From contig CAIQQB010000132.1 of the NCBI GenBank assembly GCA_903873805.1, positions 21,900-85,899 of the forward strand: 64,000 nucleotides of DNA. Reading direction: 5' to 3'. Below, piece by piece: positions 9,162 through 17,342 of this stretch (positions are counted from its first letter, which is position 1; each line of letters opens with the position of its first letter). The translations under genes and the position numbers were made by a program. Below the pieces are notes generated by a model that was not told where the DNA came from, made no database searches, and saw nothing but the letters and a program-made list of their open reading frames with translations. The stretch is from an uncultured Opitutia bacterium. Its GTDB lineage: Bacteria > Verrucomicrobiota > Verrucomicrobiia > Opitutales > Opitutaceae.

Positions 9162-11069
9162 TCAGGCTGGCGCGGGGGCGCGACGCGGGACGAAGAGCGC
9201 GAGGGCGATGAAGGCGAGCTGGCTGGCGACGAACGTGATCAGGCCGACGAAAGCGGCGCTGGTGAAACCATAGGAGTGCAGGCCGATGCCGAGCATATTG
9301 GTCCCGAACCAGCTCCAGCTGGTGACGATGTTGCCGAAGATGGTGAGCGCCATCAGGCCGCGCTGCTTCACCAGTCCGCCCCAGCGCGCGTGGAGGATGA
9401 GCGCGTTCCAGAGGACGATGATGAGCGCGCCGTTTTCCTTCGGATCCCAGCCCCAGAACCGGCCCCAGGACTGGTCGGCCCAGATGCCGCCGAGGACGGT
9501 GCCGACAAAGCTGAACAGCGTGGCGAAGCAGGTGATGCCATAGACCATGCGCGCGAGGGCGTCGGCTGTCGCCGGGTCGAGCGAGCGCGTACACGTGCCC
9601 CGCACCACATAGATGAGCGCCAGCATGCCGGCGAGGAAAGTCGAGGCATAGCCGATGGTGACAACGACGACATGGGTCGCGAGCCAGAAGTTGGAGTCGA
9701 GCACGGCCTGCATCATCTCCATGGTATCGTCGCCCGTGAGGGAGAGAAAATGCGCGATCAGCAGCGTGCCGAAGCCGATCAGGCCGCCGGCGACGGAACC
9801 GATCGCGTTGCGGTAAATCCGCTCAAGGACGAGGCAGAGTGCGACGGCGCCCCAGCCGATGAACAGCGCCGAGGAGTAGAGATTGGTCACTGGCGGCCGG
9901 CCCTCGAGCCACATGCGGACGGCGATGCCGGCGGTGGTCACCAGCCAGGCCAGGAGGAGGAGCCAGAAGGCCGACCGGCCCAGCGTGTCGGGCCAGCGGA
10001 GCCAAGATACCACCGCGAGAAGAAACGCCGTCACAAACAGCAGCATGCTGCTGTAGAACGGCGCCGCGGCGTTGAAGCGCGCCTCGGCGGCACTTTTGGC
10101 CATCGCGTCGGCAAAATGGGGGTCGTAGGTCTGGTGATACTTGCCGAGGAGATCGTTGAACTCCGCGGGCCGGCGCTGCCGCCAGGCGTGGGCAAGGCCG
10201 GCGTAAAGGAAGGCTCCGGGATCCGGTTCACCTATGGCGATGCCGCTGAGTAGCGCCTCGCCGGTGTTGTGCCAGGCGTCGGGATCATCCCCTGACGCGG
10301 GCGGGATGGCGCGCAACCAGGCATTTTGGGCGAGGGCCTCGAACTGGTGGGCGGCCGTGAGTGTAGCCTGGGCGGCGGCTTCGTCGTGCGGCTGATTGTT
10401 CTGTTGGGCCACGATCGCGGCGGAGCCGGCGGCCAGACCGTCCTGAAAGCGCAGGAGGTCTCCCAGGAAATCATCGCTGCCCGGGGGGACGAAGGAGTTT
10501 TGGAGCCGGTTGTAAAACTGGATGTGCTCCGCGAGCGCGATCACCGCCTGCTGGAAACTGGTCCGGAGTTTGGGCTCAACCGGGGCGGCTAGCTGGGCCT
10601 GCGCCTGCAGTTGGGTCAGATGAGGCGCGAGCTGGTTGTAGCTGAAACGCGAGCGCGTCGAGGGGATGAAGCCGACCACCGCCAGAATCCGCCGCGTGGT
10701 ATCGGGATATTCAATCCGCGTGTCGGCCTCGCTGATGCCCAGCAACGCCAGCAGATCGGGGGAGTCGATGCGGAACGTCGGGTAGGTGTCCGCCTGGCGG
10801 GGGTGGAAGGCCATGTCGGCGAGCCATGCGGCGGGCGAACTGACCAGCGGCTCGCGGAGAAGCGGGTCGCCCACGCGCTGCCGGCCCTGGAGCGTGAGGA
10901 GGGCGTTGCGGGCGACGGAGTCGAGCGGCTCGACGCGGCCGTTGGCGAGCACGGGCAGCCGGCCGAAGCCGGTCAGGTCGAAATCCCCAGCGGGGGCGGG
11001 CGAACGGAGGGTCGAGGCCAGCCAGCCCGCGGCGAGCAGGAGAATCAGCAGGGGCAGAAATCGTTTCAT
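9162..11069 (-). CDS. resC: Cytochrome c biogenesis protein CcsA/ResC
   Basis: A 635-residue polytopic membrane protein of the system II cytochrome c synthetase. The N-terminal part has one anchor, then a periplasmic region starting FGRLPVLANGRVEPLDS. The C-terminal third is the CcsA core, with the haem-handling tryptophan-rich motif WGRFWGWDPKENGAL at about 525-545 and flanking membrane helices. ATG 11069 is chosen because MKRFLPLLILLLAAGW is a clear membrane start and the codon overlaps the resB stop (ATGA). ResB and ResC together attach haem to CxxCH motifs outside the membrane. Confidence 0.93.
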   Translation of the reverse strand: MKRFLPLLILLLAAGWLASTLRSPAPAGDFDLTGFGRLPVLANGRVEPLDSVARNALLTLQGRQRVGDPLLREPLVSSPAAWLADMAFHPRQADTYPTFRIDSPDLLALLGISEADTRIEYPDTTRRILAVVGFIPSTRSRFSYNQLAPHLTQLQAQAQLAAPVEPKLRTSFQQAVIALAEHIQFYNRLQNSFVPPGSDDFLGDLLRFQDGLAAGSAAIVAQQNNQPHDEAAAQATLTAAHQFEALAQNAWLRAIPPASGDDPDAWHNTGEALLSGIAIGEPDPGAFLYAGLAHAWRQRRPAEFNDLLGKYHQTYDPHFADAMAKSAAEARFNAAAPFYSSMLLFVTAFLLAVVSWLRWPDTLGRSAFWLLLLAWLVTTAGIAVRMWLEGRPPVTNLYSSALFIGWGAVALCLVLERIYRNAIGSVAGGLIGFGTLLIAHFLSLTGDDTMEMMQAVLDSNFWLATHVVVVTIGYASTFLAGMLALIYVVRGTCTRSLDPATADALARMVYGITCFATLFSFVGTVLGGIWADQSWGRFWGWDPKENGALIIVLWNALILHARWGGLVKQRGLMALTIFGNIVTSWSWFGTNMLGIGLHSYGFTSAAFVGLITFVASQLAFIALALFVPRRAPAPA

Positions 11070-12232
11070 GGCGCGGGGCGGCGGCGGAGAAAACCGGTGA
11101 GGGACTGGCCGAACTGGAGGACGAGGCCGAGGGCGACGAGCAGACAACTCACATAGGGCAGCCGCCAGCTTGGGTTGCTCACCACCTGGAGAATGGTGCC
11201 GGCGTCGTTCGGGGTGAACCCCGCCTGGTAGAACGTGAGGCCCGCATACCGGAGCGGGTTGTTCATGTAGATGTCGACCTCGCGGTCGTCGCGGCCGTCG
11301 GCGGATTGCAGCCGGACGCGGCTGGAGTAATTCCGCGGGATGTCGGTGCCGGGGTAGACGTCGTGGGTGAACTTGAGCAGGGTGAGTGTGAAGGGGCGGT
11401 AGGTGCGCGCAAAACGGAGCGTGAGGCGCCAGGAGTGGCCCTCGTAGTCGAACGGCTGCGCAATGAACCGGTCCTGACTGTCGGCGATCATCGCCGAGAC
11501 CAGCCAGGTGCCCAGCGATTTGCCGCCCGGTCCGGCGAGCTCGACGTAGGCGGCCGGCAGGTTGACGGTTTTCTCCTTGTAGGTGAGCGGCACCGGGGTG
11601 GCTTCATATTCCAGCCCGGCGCCGGTGGTGCCGGCCGGAGCGGGGCTGCCGGCGGTGCGTTTCACCAGGACGGCGTTGGGGAAATAGGCGTGGGGAATGA
11701 CCTGAAAGGGCAGCTTCGGATGCTGGATGGTCCGGCCGGCGGCGAGGGCGGTGTCGGGGATGGCGACGACGTCGTCCCACTGCGGATCCGTCGCGTCGAT
11801 GATGGCGAGTTCGCAATGCTGGTCGGTTTCGCCGTAGTTCTTGGTCTCGCCCGTGGCGATGGTCATCTGGGATTCCTGCTGCCAGAGGCCGGAGAGGAGT
11901 TCACCGACGAGCAGGAGGATGACGCCGAGATGCGCGAGCTGGATCCCGAGCTTGCGCGCCGTCAGCTTGAAGCGGCAGAGGTGCGCGGCGACCAGATTGA
12001 CAAAGAGCAGCCCGCCGAGGAAATAGCCGCCGGGATACAGCGGCACCGGGAGGCCGTTCAAGTGTCCCAGCACGATGAAGGTATGGAAAAACTGCTGTTG
12101 GACGCCCAGCACGCCGATGTCGACCTGCGCCAGCGTGGCCCAGAAGATGAGGATGATCGAGAGCGCGAGCAGCGCGACCGTGAGCCGCAGCGACACGAAA
12201 AACTGGACGAAGGACTGCCAGAGTGCAGGCAT
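11066..12232 (-). CDS. resB: Cytochrome c biogenesis protein ResB
   Basis: A 388-residue membrane protein, partner of ResC in system II cytochrome c maturation. Three N-terminal helices are visible (residues ~15-35, ~65-85, ~100-120), then a large extracytoplasmic domain containing the family-like block YAGLTFYQAGF, then a final helix near 355-375. Its stop overlaps the resC ATG by 4 bp, so the two are translated as a pair. A 205-nt divergent gap separates it from the oxoprolinase genes. Confidence 0.9.
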   Translation of the reverse strand: MPALWQSFVQFFVSLRLTVALLALSIILIFWATLAQVDIGVLGVQQQFFHTFIVLGHLNGLPVPLYPGGYFLGGLLFVNLVAAHLCRFKLTARKLGIQLAHLGVILLLVGELLSGLWQQESQMTIATGETKNYGETDQHCELAIIDATDPQWDDVVAIPDTALAAGRTIQHPKLPFQVIPHAYFPNAVLVKRTAGSPAPAGTTGAGLEYEATPVPLTYKEKTVNLPAAYVELAGPGGKSLGTWLVSAMIADSQDRFIAQPFDYEGHSWRLTLRFARTYRPFTLTLLKFTHDVYPGTDIPRNYSSRVRLQSADGRDDREVDIYMNNPLRYAGLTFYQAGFTPNDAGTILQVVSNPSWRLPYVSCLLVALGLVLQFGQSLTGFLRRRPAP

Positions 12233-12437
12233 GCGGAACAGCCGGCTAGGCCGTTGGGCTCGCCCGACCCGGGGCGAGGGTGGGGTGGAAGCGGGAAGAC
12301 AGACAGGACGATGACATGGAAGCGGGGCAATCTCGACAGTTTCGGCGCGGAGGCAATCCTAACTGGCGCCGCCGGAAAATATGCCGGAAGGTTGCACGGG
12401 TCTTGAGCTGGCGCTCCAGTTGCCCCACGCTGCCCGG

Positions 12438-14216
12438 ATGCAAATCACCCCCATGGGAGACAGCTCCATGCTGGTAGAGGTCGGACCGGTCGCCGACGAA
12501 GCCACCCTTGAACGGGTCCTGGGAGTGGCGCGGGCACTGGCGTCGGCCCTGCTGCCAGGGGTCACCGACATTGTGCCGTCATTCAACACCGTGACGGTGC
12601 ACTACGATCCGGTGGCGATCCCGGCTGGCGCGGGTTCCCCCGTTGCACGGGTGGCCGAATGGCTGCGGCTGACCGCGACCGCCGCCAAACCGATCGCGGG
12701 CGTCCCGGGCCGCGAAGTGGTGGTGCCGGTCTGCTACGGTGGGGAATTTGGTCCGGATCTGACCGCGGTGGCGCGCCGGGCGGGGCTGGATGAGGCGGAG
12801 GTCATCCGCGTGCACAGCAGTGTGCGCTACCGGGTGGCGGCGGTCGGCTTTGCGCCGGGCTTCCCCTATCTGCTGGGGCTGCCGGCCCGACTGCACATGC
12901 CGCGCCGGGCCAACCCGCGGGTGAGCGTGCCGATGGGCAGCGTCGGCATCGGCGGCTCGCAGACGGGAGTCTATCCCTTTGCCACCCCCGGCGGCTGGCA
13001 GCTGATCGGACGCACGCCGCTGCGTTTCTTCCGGCCGGAGTCCCGGCTCCCCTCGTTGCTGTATCCGGGGGACTATCTGCGCTTCAAGCCGATCGCCGCC
13101 AGTGAATGGACCGAGGGCCCGCCCGTCGAGGCTCCCGGACCTAGTCCGACCAAACCCTCCGGACTGAGCAAATGGACGCGCCTGATTCCCGGGCGGGCCG
13201 CCCGCGCTCCGGCCAAGGCCGCACCTGTGGCGGACGCGCCGGTGACGGTGACCGAACCACCGCCGCAGGGGTTGATCGAAATCCTGCGGGTCGGAGGTCT
13301 GACCACGGTGCAGGATCTGGGGCGCACGGGCTGGCAGCGGGTGGGCGTGACCCCGGGCGGGGCGATGGACCGGCAGGCGGCGCGGGTGGCCAACTTGTTG
13401 CTCGGAAATCCGGAAAACTCGCCGCTGCTGGAGAGCGCGTTGACGGGCCCGGAACTCTGTTTCCATGCCGAGACCTGGATTGCGGTGACGGGCGCGGTGG
13501 TGGAAGGGGTGGCGGGCTGGCGCCCGTTGCGGATGGCGGCAGGCACACGGCTCTCGCTTGGCAAGGTGACCCGCGGGGCGCATCTCTATGTCGCCGTGGC
13601 CGGCGGAATCGCGGTGCCGCCGATGCTCGGTGGATCGGGGACGCTCTTGCGGGCGGAATTTGGCGGCTTTCAGGGGCGGGCGTTGCGGACCGGCGACCGC
13701 CTCGGGGTGGGGCCGTCGACGGTGGCGTTGGACCGGTCGCGCGGCGACTGGGCGGCCGCCTGGGAATTCTGGACCGCGCACGGCAGCGAGGCGAAGGTCA
13801 GGTTTGTGCGCGGGCGCAGCTGGCCCGCGTTCGATGAGCTGGCGCGTACGGCGTTCACGACGACCGCGTGGCGCATCGGCCCGCAGTCGGACCGGATGGG
13901 GTTGCGGCTGGCCGGGCCAGTGCTGACGGCTGCGCTCCCCGGCGAACTGATTTCCTCCGGAGTGACCTTCGGAGCGGTGCAGGTGCCACCGAACGGCCAG
14001 CCCATCGTGCTGATGGCGGACCGCCAGACCCTGGGGGGCTATCCCAAAATCGCCCACGTGATCTCGGTCGATCTGCCCCTGCTGGCACAGGCGCGGCCCG
14101 GTGACACTGTCAGGTTCACCGAGATCCCGGTGGCCGAAGCGCAGGTCTGTGCCGCTGAGCTGGAAAAGTCCCTCGCCCTGCTGCGGCTGGGCGTGGCGGC
14201 CAAGCTAAAGGGATGA
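12438..14216 (+). CDS. pxpBC: 5-oxoprolinase subunits B and C fused (PxpB-PxpC)
   Basis: A 592-residue fusion. Residues 1-225 match PxpB/KipI (AHS1), starting QITPMGDSSMLVEVG with GFAPGFPYLLGLP in the middle. A Pro/Ala-rich linker runs from ~226 to 272. Residues ~273-585 match PxpC/KipA (AHS2), with TTVQDLGRTGWQRVGVTPGG at its start. With PxpA these subunits hydrolyse 5-oxoproline to glutamate using ATP. ATG 12438 is preferred over an upstream in-frame ATG at 12381 because it begins exactly at the domain. In most bacteria these are two genes. Older annotations call this family allophanate hydrolase or biotin-dependent carboxylase. Confidence 0.9.
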   Translation: MQITPMGDSSMLVEVGPVADEATLERVLGVARALASALLPGVTDIVPSFNTVTVHYDPVAIPAGAGSPVARVAEWLRLTATAAKPIAGVPGREVVVPVCYGGEFGPDLTAVARRAGLDEAEVIRVHSSVRYRVAAVGFAPGFPYLLGLPARLHMPRRANPRVSVPMGSVGIGGSQTGVYPFATPGGWQLIGRTPLRFFRPESRLPSLLYPGDYLRFKPIAASEWTEGPPVEAPGPSPTKPSGLSKWTRLIPGRAARAPAKAAPVADAPVTVTEPPPQGLIEILRVGGLTTVQDLGRTGWQRVGVTPGGAMDRQAARVANLLLGNPENSPLLESALTGPELCFHAETWIAVTGAVVEGVAGWRPLRMAAGTRLSLGKVTRGAHLYVAVAGGIAVPPMLGGSGTLLRAEFGGFQGRALRTGDRLGVGPSTVALDRSRGDWAAAWEFWTAHGSEAKVRFVRGRSWPAFDELARTAFTTTAWRIGPQSDRMGLRLAGPVLTAALPGELISSGVTFGAVQVPPNGQPIVLMADRQTLGGYPKIAHVISVDLPLLAQARPGDTVRFTEIPVAEAQVCAAELEKSLALLRLGVAAKLKG

Positions 14217-14288
14217 GCGGACAAGGCGACGGCCGGGCGAGAGTACGAAACACACCAACGACACGAAAGTGATTACCCCTCAATCTTA

Positions 14289-14433
14289 CCCGCGAATCAC
14301 GCTAAGGACCGCGACGCGGAAGCCAGGCAATCCAGACCGGTCGGAGGCATTGGCGGGTCTGAAGTTTGATTGGCCGCTAGATGGATCCGTTTTGGGCTTG
14401 CATCCCATTCGCGCCATTCGCGTGATTCGCGGG
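14289..14433. repeat. 145-bp element bounded by 14-bp inverted repeat
   Basis: Left arm cccgcgaatcacgc (14289-14302) is the exact reverse complement of gcgtgattcgcggg (14420-14433). Near the right arm the unit attcgcg recurs three times with 9-bp spacing (14407, 14416, 14425). It fills most of the 246-nt gap between pxpBC and pxpA. No coding sequence is seen. It looks like a non-autonomous intergenic repeat. Confidence 0.6.
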
Positions 14434-14462
14434 CAATGTTTCTGGCCGGATTTGACCTGCCA

Positions 14463-15191
14463 ATGCAGTACCTCGACCTGAACTGCGATCTCGGGGAAGG
14501 CGGGGCGCAGGACGCGGAACTGATGCCGCTCGTCTCCTCGGCGAACATCGCCTGCGGGGCGCACGCGGGCGATGTGGCGACGATGCGGGCGACGGTCGCG
14601 CTCGCGCAACGGCACGGGGTGGCGGTGGGCGCGCATCCGGGATTTGCCGACCGGGAACATTTCGGGAGACGCGAGTTGCGGCTCACCGCGACGGAGCTCA
14701 TCCGCCTCGTGCGCGGACAGATCGAAGCGCTCCAGGCGCTGGGGCCTGTGCGACACGTGAAACCGCACGGCGGCCTCTACAATCTGGCGGCGCGGGATGC
14801 CGACACCGCCCGGGCGGTGGCCGTCGCGGTGCGGGAGGCAGATCCTTCGCTGGTGCTATTCGGCCTTGCGGGCGGCGAACTGCTGCGGGCCGGACGGGCG
14901 TTGGGATTGCGCGTCGTCAGCGAAGTCTTTGCCGACCGTGCCTATCAGCCTGACGGAACGCTGGCACCGCGCGGCATGCCGGGTGCGTTGCTCGGCGTGG
15001 ACCTGGCGGTGGCGCAGGTGCTGGGAATCGTACGTACGGGTGCGGTTCGAACGACCGACGGCAGCCTAGTGCCGGTGCAGGCCGACACGGTCTGCGTGCA
15101 CGGCGACGGCCCGGAGGCGGTGGAACTCGCGCGGGCGTTGCGCGAGACGCTCAGGCGGGCGGGGGTGACCCTGCGGGCTTTTTCGGGGTGA
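14463..15191 (+). CDS. pxpA: 5-oxoprolinase subunit A (LamB/YcsF family)
   Basis: A 242-residue cytoplasmic protein of the LamB/YcsF family, the third subunit of the ATP-dependent 5-oxoprolinase. Conserved blocks are DLNCDLGEG at the N-terminus, SANIACGAHAGD, VGAHPGF, VKPHGGLYN and EVFADRAY. ATG 14463 starts directly at MQYLDLNCDLGE; the longer frame runs into the repeat element upstream. Its 3' end overlaps the 3' end of lgt by 41 bp in convergent orientation. Confidence 0.94.
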   Translation: MQYLDLNCDLGEGGAQDAELMPLVSSANIACGAHAGDVATMRATVALAQRHGVAVGAHPGFADREHFGRRELRLTATELIRLVRGQIEALQALGPVRHVKPHGGLYNLAARDADTARAVAVAVREADPSLVLFGLAGGELLRAGRALGLRVVSEVFADRAYQPDGTLAPRGMPGALLGVDLAVAQVLGIVRTGAVRTTDGSLVPVQADTVCVHGDGPEAVELARALRETLRRAGVTLRAFSG

Positions 15192-16002
15192 ACACAATCA
15201 GCGCCACGCCCGCCACCAGCACGAAAACCGAGTAGAACGTTCCGCGGCTCAGACCGAGAATGAGGGTGACGTCCTGATCGGGCTCGCGAAAGACCTCGCC
15301 GATGATCCGCACCAGCGCGTAGCCGGCGAGAAATTCGCCACCCAGCTGGCCGGGCTGGCGTTGCATCACATCCGTGCGCCAGAAACGCCATTGCATCCAG
15401 GCCAGGAGGAGCGCGCCTTCCAGCCCGGCCTCGTAGAGCTGCGAGGGATGGCGCGGCAGGATCTGGTCCACGGGGGTGCCGGGTGGGGCGCTGAGGGGAA
15501 AGATCACCGCCCAGGGCACGGTGGACGGTTTGCCCCAGAGCTCACCGTTGATGAAATTGGCCAGCCGGCCGAGCAGCAGCCCGAGCGGCACCACTGACAC
15601 GATGAGATCGCCGAGCTGGAGAAACGGGATGCGGCGGCGGCGGGCGAACCAGGCGACCATCACAATCACCCCCACGAAGCCGCCGTGCGAAGCCATCCCG
15701 CCTTCCCAGACCCGGAGCAGGCTGAGTGGGTCGGAGGGAATTTTCCGCCAGCCGTCGTAAAGCAGAAAGGACCCGAGACGTCCCCCCACGAGTACGCCAA
15801 GGACGACCATGAAGATAAAATCATCGATGGCTTCCCCCTGCAGCGGCGAGCGGCCGGCGCGGGCGGCGGCGCGAAGGAGCAGCCAGCCCCCGACAAAGGC
15901 CAGCACATAGGCGAGGCCGTAGTACCGGATGCCGAGGTTGCCGGAAAAGTGGATGAGAAACGGGTCGAGGTGGTGGACCCAGTAGGCGGGCGGAGGATTC
16001 AA
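15151..16002 (-). CDS. lgt: Prolipoprotein diacylglyceryl transferase
   Basis: A 283-residue inner-membrane enzyme that transfers diacylglycerol from phosphatidylglycerol to the lipobox cysteine of prolipoproteins. The Lgt signature appears as GRLANFINGELWGKP; HPSQLYEA and several hydrophobic helices also fit. No ATG lies near the N-terminus. TTG at 16002 gives MNPPPAYWVHHLDPFL, a normal Lgt start; another TTG at 16044 would translate a CCAAA repeat and is less likely. No Shine-Dalgarno is visible before either. A substrate candidate in this window is the lipoprotein at 50706-51134. Confidence 0.93.
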   Translation of the reverse strand: MNPPPAYWVHHLDPFLIHFSGNLGIRYYGLAYVLAFVGGWLLLRAAARAGRSPLQGEAIDDFIFMVVLGVLVGGRLGSFLLYDGWRKIPSDPLSLLRVWEGGMASHGGFVGVIVMVAWFARRRRIPFLQLGDLIVSVVPLGLLLGRLANFINGELWGKPSTVPWAVIFPLSAPPGTPVDQILPRHPSQLYEAGLEGALLLAWMQWRFWRTDVMQRQPGQLGGEFLAGYALVRIIGEVFREPDQDVTLILGLSRGTFYSVFVLVAGVALIVFTPKKPAGSPPPA

Positions 16003-16034
16003 TTTTGGAATTTGGATTTTGGAATTTGGAAAGA
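16003..16034 (-). repeat. CCAAA-type leader repeat before lgt
   Basis: Read on the minus strand, the bases before the TTG start are repeated CCAAATTCC/CCAAAATCC units. They abut the start codon and are related to the array before rbfA at 2866-2907. This is the second case in this window of the motif immediately upstream of a start on the coding strand. Confidence 0.55.
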
Positions 16035-16105
16035 GGAGACCCAATCGGAACCGGCTTTCGTGGCAACTGGTTCGGGCAGCATCCGGTCAAGCCGTTCCAC
16101 CCGCC

Positions 16106-17188
16106 TCAGGTGGCCGGCGGCGTGAAGGGGGTGGTGGGTGGAGCGGCCTCGCCGGGCCGTTTGGGCCGGACCTGTTTCTGCTGCCGGGCGCGGGCCAGCT
16201 CGCGCATGTCGACGGCCAGATCGTCCTTCTCGAAAATCTCGAGCCCGAGCAGGTGTTCCATGACGTCCTCCATGGTGACGACGCCGGCGACGGAGCCAAA
16301 CTCGTCAACCGCCACGAGCAGTTGCTGGTGGGTCTTGAGGAAGACCTGGAGGGCGTTGGCGGCCGTGACGGTCTCCGGCACGAAATGAATTTCCTGCATG
16401 AGCTTCTCGACCAGCTCGAAGTCCTGGTCGTTGGCCTTGGCCTTGAGCAGGTCGCGGCGGCGCACCAGGCCGACGATGTCATCGAGGTTCCGTCCGAAAA
16501 CGGGAATGCGGGCGAAGGGAATGTTCGGGTGCTCGTGAAACACCTCCCCGACGGTGGCGTTGCGGCGCAGGGCGGTGACGACCGTGCGCGGGGTCATGAT
16601 TTCCCCCACGCGGACGTCGTCGAGCGACAACGCGTTGGCGATGATGTTGGACTCGCTCCGGCTGAGCGTGCCCTCTTGGGCGCCGCGGGCCGCGAGCAGA
16701 ATGATTTCCTGGTCGGAACGATGGGTGCTGACAGGCTGGCCGATGATGAGGCGGACGGCGAGCCGGCAGAAGTAGGTGATGGGGGTGAGCAGCCGGCAGA
16801 GCGACCAGAGCGGATAGACGACGTGCGGCTGGAGGCGGCGGCGGTAGACCACGCCAATGTTCTTCGGAAGTACCTCGGCGCCGACAAGCAGCGCGGCCCC
16901 GAACAGCACGGTAAAGACCACCAGACCCCGTTCGCCGAAAAGGTGGACGCCCACGGCGCCGATGATCACCGAGCCGACGCCGTTCACGATGGTGTTGAGC
17001 GTGAGGATGGCCGAGATGGTCTCGTCGAGGTTGGTCTTGAGCCGCTCCAGGGTGGCGCCGCGGCGCGGGCGGGATTTCTTGAGGGCCTCGATTTCGGCCA
17101 CGGTCGTGCTCAGAATGAGCGCCTCGAAGAGCGAGCAGGTGAAGGAACCGGCGAGGGTGAGGACGATGATGGCGGCAAGCCAGGGCAT
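16106..17188 (-). CDS. CNNM-domain and tandem-CBS membrane protein (CorC/HlyC-like)
   Basis: A 360-residue protein. Residues 1-160 are a DUF21/CNNM transmembrane domain (LTLAGSFTCSLFEALILSTT, then helices around GAEVLPKNIGVVYRR). Residues ~195-320 carry two CBS domains (VGEIMTPRTVV; VAVDEFGSVAGVVTMEDV). The tail is Pro-rich. Family members are linked to Mg2+/Co2+ export or tolerance. The usual C-terminal CorC/HlyC transporter-associated domain is absent, so it ends soon after the CBS pair. Substrate cannot be told from sequence. Confidence 0.88.
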   Translation of the reverse strand: MPWLAAIIVLTLAGSFTCSLFEALILSTTVAEIEALKKSRPRRGATLERLKTNLDETISAILTLNTIVNGVGSVIIGAVGVHLFGERGLVVFTVLFGAALLVGAEVLPKNIGVVYRRRLQPHVVYPLWSLCRLLTPITYFCRLAVRLIIGQPVSTHRSDQEIILLAARGAQEGTLSRSESNIIANALSLDDVRVGEIMTPRTVVTALRRNATVGEVFHEHPNIPFARIPVFGRNLDDIVGLVRRRDLLKAKANDQDFELVEKLMQEIHFVPETVTAANALQVFLKTHQQLLVAVDEFGSVAGVVTMEDVMEHLLGLEIFEKDDLAVDMRELARARQQKQVRPKRPGEAAPPTTPFTPPAT

Positions 17189-17342
17189 GGGGCGAGTTTA
17201 CGCCTTGCGGGCCGTTTACGAATCAAAAACGCAGCCGCGGCGGCGCTTCCGGGGTCGGGCGGCCACCTTTCCCATCTGATGGCGCCGGCACGCACCGAAG
17301 GGACTTGCGCGCCGGGCACGCGCCCTTCGTAGTTTGAGGTTC

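Noticed and set aside
8049..10253. 734-codon plus-strand ORF antisense to argA and resC
   Set aside because: Its composition (Arg/Gly/Asp/Glu-rich, no domain) is typical of shadow frames in high-GC DNA, and two well-supported genes occupy the other strand.
16019..17332. 437-codon plus-strand ORF over the CNNM/CBS gene
   Set aside because: No domain; the minus-strand gene has clear CNNM and CBS motifs.
17189..17342. Glycine riboswitch before gcvT
   Set aside because: A hairpin and a 'caccgaaggg' string are present, but the conserved aptamer core and the usual tandem layout are not.
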